A DNA stretch of 64,000 nucleotides from NCBI RefSeq assembly GCF_016901855.1, contig NZ_JACJKY010000013.1:1-64000 (forward strand), in the 5' to 3' direction. This DNA comes from Merdimmobilis hominis (GTDB taxonomy: Bacteria > Bacillota > Clostridia > Oscillospirales > Ruminococcaceae). Positions 60,597 through 64,000 of this stretch are shown here, in pieces (the stretch's first letter is position 1; each line of letters opens with the position of its first letter). A model generated the notes under the pieces. That model ran no database searches. It was not told where the DNA came from and saw only the letters and a program-made list of their open reading frames with translations. The translations under genes were made by a program, and so were the position numbers.

Positions 60597-62330
60597 TCAC
60601 TTTCTGAATAGATTTGCAAGTGCGCGCAGCGGCTTAGTGATACGCCAGCTTGTGGATTGCTCATAGTTGTCCATCACCTGCTGAATGTGTGCGGCAAGTT
60701 CTGCTTCACTGATGCCGCCGCGCGGCGATGGCGGTGCAGGTGTTGGCGGCGGTGTGCCGGGACGCGCATCCCGCATGGATTTGTATAAGTTCCAGTTTTC
60801 AAGAATGCGTGCAGACCAAAAGGCGAGTACTTCGCGGCTTACGCACTCATAGCCGTCGGGGACTTTGATGTCGGCGCGTTTTGCACAGTTTTCGCCGTCC
60901 TGCATGTCATAGGCAAGCACACTCGGGAGAAGCACGGAAACTTCCTTGTGCAGAAGCTGTTTTCTGCCGTTTAAGCGCAGCCCGAACTGGACGGTCAGCA
61001 GATCGCGCAGCCGATTTGCAAGCGGCAGACAGGCGGTATTTACGATACTCGGTGTGTTGTAGCTTTCAAGGAGCATGCGGATGACATAATGACCTTTGAG
61101 TGCACCAAAACAGCCGGTGAACAGTGTGTCTTCCGACGAAAAACCGAAGAAAACACGCAGCGTGCGCAGTGTTTTGAGCGTAAGCTGTGCGCGGGTTTCG
61201 GGTGTTAACACAATGCCGCCCAGCCGGTACAGCAGATAAAGCGATACATATTCCTCCGCAAAGGTGACATTTCCTGTATCGAGTGCGTGCTGTACCGATT
61301 CCGGCAGGGGAATGGCACTTAAAATCCGTTCATCCGCTTGCACGACGGAAGCGCGGGGGAATGTTTCGGTCAGTGCGGGCAGAAAATCGTCGGGCAGCGG
61401 ACGAAACAGGTGTACGCACAAAAATCGTTCCGGAATGACCGGTTCACTGCAAAACGGAAGCAGGCGGGAAATCGTCTTATCCTGCCGGATATAGCTGTTT
61501 TTCAGAAAATCGGCTTCGTATTCGTGTAACAGCGTGATAAAATCGGCCTTTAACAGCACGCGCGACTGCATCATATTCCAGTAAATCTGACGCGCCGCAC
61601 AGTACACCGCCTCTTCGCGAAAAACGGGGTTGCATCGCTCTAAAAACAGTTTGAACGCCACGACCACATCGCCGAGCGCACCTTGCACCGTGGTGGAAAG
61701 CGTATTCGGCCGGCGGTAGTAGTGATAAAACGGCTCAGCGACATAACCGAGCGTGCGGCAGTGCGTCATGGCGGCGGGAATCAGTGCGATATCTTCAAAC
61801 AGCATTTTTTCGTATGCAAATGAGGAAAACCATTCACGCAAAAACAGCTTGTTGACGCTGTAGGTGATGTTGTTGCCGTTTGCGATATAGTCGCACAGAT
61901 CGACGGTCTGTGACGGATAGGACGAAACGACCGTCGTTTTGTCTTCCGCCACATAGTGAATCATGACATCGCACATCACGACATCGCAGCCGTTTTCCTC
62001 CGCGGCCGCTGCCATGGATGCGTACATTGTAGGGTCGATTGTATCGTCCGAATCGATAAACGCCAGATATTTTCCGCGTGCAAGTGCAGCGCCCGTATTG
62101 CGTGCAAGCCCGAGTCCTTCGTTTTGTTTGTGTACGACGCGGATTGTGTCGGGATAGCGCGCGGCGTATTCGTCGCAGATTTGTGCACTGTCGTCGGTGC
62201 TGCCGTCATCGACCAAGATGATCTCGATGGAGGAAAGCGTTTGTGCAAGCACGGAATCAATCGCGCGCGCAAGATAGTCCTCCACCTCATAGACGGGAAT
62301 CACGACCGAAACCAAAACTTCGTTATTCAT
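60597..62330 (-). CDS. Glycosyltransferase family 2 protein with extended C-terminus
   Basis: A 577-residue sugar transferase. The N-terminal GT-A domain (about 5-230) shows VSVVIPVYEVEDYLARAIDSVLAQ, EIILVDDGSTDDS, GLGLARNTGAALARGKYLAFIDSDD (D-x-D) and SVNKLFLREWF. A long region (about 290-500) looks like a second, GT32/capsular-type sugar-binding transferase domain (LYLLYRLGGIVL). A Pro-rich linker follows (PGTPPPTPAP), and the C-terminus SWRITKPLRALANLF is common in surface glycosyltransferases. Overlaps the upstream gene by 8 bp and ends 10 bp before the cytidylyltransferase ATG. Confidence 0.88.
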   Translation of the reverse strand: MNNEVLVSVVIPVYEVEDYLARAIDSVLAQTLSSIEIILVDDGSTDDSAQICDEYAARYPDTIRVVHKQNEGLGLARNTGAALARGKYLAFIDSDDTIDPTMYASMAAAAEENGCDVVMCDVMIHYVAEDKTTVVSSYPSQTVDLCDYIANGNNITYSVNKLFLREWFSSFAYEKMLFEDIALIPAAMTHCRTLGYVAEPFYHYYRRPNTLSTTVQGALGDVVVAFKLFLERCNPVFREEAVYCAARQIYWNMMQSRVLLKADFITLLHEYEADFLKNSYIRQDKTISRLLPFCSEPVIPERFLCVHLFRPLPDDFLPALTETFPRASVVQADERILSAIPLPESVQHALDTGNVTFAEEYVSLYLLYRLGGIVLTPETRAQLTLKTLRTLRVFFGFSSEDTLFTGCFGALKGHYVIRMLLESYNTPSIVNTACLPLANRLRDLLTVQFGLRLNGRKQLLHKEVSVLLPSVLAYDMQDGENCAKRADIKVPDGYECVSREVLAFWSARILENWNLYKSMRDARPGTPPPTPAPPSPRGGISEAELAAHIQQVMDNYEQSTSWRITKPLRALANLFRK

Positions 62331-63402
62331 TGTTTCCTCCTAATACGCGCAGGATATCAAAAAGTTCATGGGATGTGTTTGGCACATGACAGTGTGCATC
62401 CGGAAACCGGCGGGAAAATGCGCGCAGATACCGTTTTAATACGTCGTCCTCTTTCCAGAGTACTTTGCCGGAAAAGAGTTTATATAGCAGTACGATTTCG
62501 TTTTGCATGCCGAGCGCAATCCGTCCGGACAGCGCACCGTTTGAACAGACGGTTAAAAGCGTGGTGTGCTTGTGCATTCCGTTTAAGAGATACAGTTCAA
62601 TCGGTGCAGACCCGGAAAAGAGCCGTGCCGGATAGAACCTGTCATCCTGACAGCGCGGATGCGGTTTGATAAAAAACCGGCGCGGGGAGGTGAATTGCTT
62701 GCACATCGCCATGAGTTCTGTATCGTTTGTTTGAATTCGTTCTGCGCGAAACGACTGCTCCAAAAATAAAAAATCGGGGAAAGAGGACGGCGGTGTATAC
62801 GAAAAAATCCGGTTTAACAGTGCGACAAACGAATGATTCTGCGGGTCAATGGTTGGAATGCGTCGGTTTGCAACGGAATCGCCGCGCATGGCAAGGGGCG
62901 GTTCAAACAGATAAAATGCGCGCAGTTTTTCGCTGATTTTCATTGCCTGTGGATGCGTGTTGATAATGGCGCGCTTTGGGTTTAAAAACGAAATGACATA
63001 CGAGGAAAACCCGTCCTCATAGCAGAAAAAGTCGCAGGGTGCACTGTAGTAGACACAGGCAATCAGACGCAGAAACGGATCGAAGTTTGAAAAAAAGATG
63101 CAGTCATAGGAAGTAAGCGGCTCGCTTATCAGTGTGTTGAGTACAGTGAGCGGCTGTAAGAACATCTCGTCGAGAGACTGCTTGGATGCATTGGCGTACT
63201 GCGCGTTAAACGATGCGGACGAGGCATACAGCACGCGGGAAAACAGCGCGCTTTCCTGAAGCGGCAAGATGCGCGCACGCGCGTCGGGGAGCACGTCGGT
63301 CAGCAGAATGTCGGCGTGTGTATCGGATAACAGCGTGCATTTTAAATGAACCGCCGTCAAGAGCTGATAGACGGAACTGACGAGAATCAGGATACGGGAC
63401 AC
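62323..63402 (-). CDS. Sialyltransferase-like (GT52/polysialyltransferase) protein
   Basis: A 359-residue predicted glycosyltransferase. N-terminal ILILVSSVYQLLTAVHL is the typical opening of GT52 lipooligosaccharide sialyltransferases. FCYEDGFSSY and FFIKPHPRCQDDRFYP match the E-D-G and K-x-H-P motifs that bind CMP-sugar in bacterial sialyltransferases and polysialyltransferases. GTG at 63402 is preferred, with AAAGGAGG six bases upstream. It overlaps the previous gene by 16 bp. The donor may be the CMP-sugar made by the KdsB-like enzyme. Confidence 0.75.
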   Translation of the reverse strand: MSRILILVSSVYQLLTAVHLKCTLLSDTHADILLTDVLPDARARILPLQESALFSRVLYASSASFNAQYANASKQSLDEMFLQPLTVLNTLISEPLTSYDCIFFSNFDPFLRLIACVYYSAPCDFFCYEDGFSSYVISFLNPKRAIINTHPQAMKISEKLRAFYLFEPPLAMRGDSVANRRIPTIDPQNHSFVALLNRIFSYTPPSSFPDFLFLEQSFRAERIQTNDTELMAMCKQFTSPRRFFIKPHPRCQDDRFYPARLFSGSAPIELYLLNGMHKHTTLLTVCSNGALSGRIALGMQNEIVLLYKLFSGKVLWKEDDVLKRYLRAFSRRFPDAHCHVPNTSHELFDILRVLGGNNE

Positions 63403-64000
63403 CAAACCCCTCCTTTTGGTTGATAGACGAAAAAGTGGTGCATAAGATTATGATAACCGGTGGAACCGGCAGTATACAGATTTTTCGGAAGCGGTGTGAG
63501 TACATAGGGCAACAGCTCCGACGGAAACGGTGCCGTGCAGATCTGCGCATCCGGCAACAGCGCGGTATAGTCGGTTTTGTCGTCGGGATGCACTTTTAAA
63601 AACAATCGGGTGTTCTCTGGGAGTGAAGCGAACATCTCACGGTAAAAAACGTGATGTTGCTCTGCTGTGAGAACACCGAGTGCAGACAGCTGCTGCGTCA
63701 AAAACACGGCGTTTGCCTGCGTGCGGATTGGTGTACGGACAAACAGCGAAACGATTTTGCGGCGCTGTTTTTTAGAGAGTGCTTCGAGTGCATCCTCTAC
63801 ACAGAAATCTTCGCATCGAACCGACTGCGGTACAAAGGCCTGTGCACGAGTTAAGCAAATGACCGTTTGAACGAGCGGGTGCTCGCCGGTGAACAGTCCA
63901 TACTTTGCGGCGATTGCCGCCTGTACGGGATATGTTTTTAAAAGCGGCGCAAACAGTGTCCGCGGGCGCGTGAGCATCCCTGCGGCATCTTCAAACATTG
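63387..64000 (-). CDS. Sialyltransferase-like protein, C-terminal part (cut by window edge)
   Basis: The last 204 residues or so of a protein whose start is probably beyond position 64000; the Met at 63998 has no visible ribosome site. LFLKVHPDDKTDYTALL, PFPSELLPYV and LYTAGSTGYHNLM correspond to the K-x-H-P, P-x-E and S-S/T motifs of GT52 and polysialyltransferase families, so it resembles the following gene. AP-rich regions and spacing suggest one operon with the four downstream genes. Confidence 0.65.
   Translation of the reverse strand, partial: MFEDAAGMLTRPRTLFAPLLKTYPVQAAIAAKYGLFTGEHPLVQTVICLTRAQAFVPQSVRCEDFCVEDALEALSKKQRRKIVSLFVRTPIRTQANAVFLTQQLSALGVLTAEQHHVFYREMFASLPENTRLFLKVHPDDKTDYTALLPDAQICTAPFPSELLPYVLTPLPKNLYTAGSTGYHNLMHHFFVYQPKGGVWCPVS

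Overview
The window reads as chromosome of an anaerobic, endospore-forming member of the Clostridia, probably a gut Oscillospiraceae-like lineage. Supporting evidence is a YpeB germination protein behind a sigma-G-type promoter, a cytosolic [FeFe]-hydrogenase-like iron-sulfur protein, dimeric-type glycyl-tRNA synthetase, SipW/TasA-type secretion, strong AGGAGG ribosome binding sites and sigma-A promoters close to TTGACA-N17-TATAAT. G+C looks close to one half. The taxonomic call is inference; no rRNA or tRNA gene was seen.

Layout. 0.1-3.4 kb: ilvB-ilvN-ilvC (branched-chain amino acids) on the minus strand. 3.5-16.2 kb: a metal/cobalamin-type binding lipoprotein, ypeB, an ABC-F ATPase with O-acetylhomoserine sulfhydrylase and a GNAT enzyme, a MATE exporter, a small membrane protein and a divergent type IIA topoisomerase pair. 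16.4-24.5 kb: a complete arginine operon argGHCJBDF behind a promoter with ARG-box-like half-sites at exact 21-bp spacing. 24.5-29.0 kb: a small thioredoxin-like ferredoxin plus the hydrogenase-like protein, rsmE, a small membrane protein and glyQS. 29.0-46.6 kb: sugar metabolism, comprising a FrlB/FrlD-like Amadori-product pair, a sulfatase/LacI divergon with the wreck of a GH27 alpha-galactosidase gene, L-lactate dehydrogenase, a GH38 alpha-mannosidase, an LplABC-type sugar ABC importer, and a URO-D-like/AraC/ThuA/Gfo-Idh cluster. 46.7-50.0 kb: CPBP-like protein, tadA, small membrane protein, alanine racemase.

50.0-58.3 kb is the most interesting part. A tyrosine recombinase gene is enclosed by a pair of inverted repeats (14 bp perfect, 21 of 24 overall). 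An outward-facing promoter sits just inside the right repeat and points into an eight-gene run: SipW-type signal peptidase, four proteins with SipW-type signal peptides (TasA/camelysin-like), a VWA protein with a degenerate metal site, a membrane-anchored export protein and a zinc-ribbon/AP2 protein. This is the architecture of an invertible on/off promoter switch controlling an extracellular fibre or matrix system. The leader between switch and operon also carries a possible leader peptide and a terminator-like hairpin.

58.3-64.0 kb: a minus-strand surface-glycan cluster that enters from beyond the right edge: two sialyltransferase-like proteins, a family 2 glycosyltransferase, a CMP-keto-sugar synthetase-like enzyme and an HMGL-type aldolase. 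Together they suggest a CMP-activated acidic sugar put onto a surface polymer in a Gram-positive-type organism.
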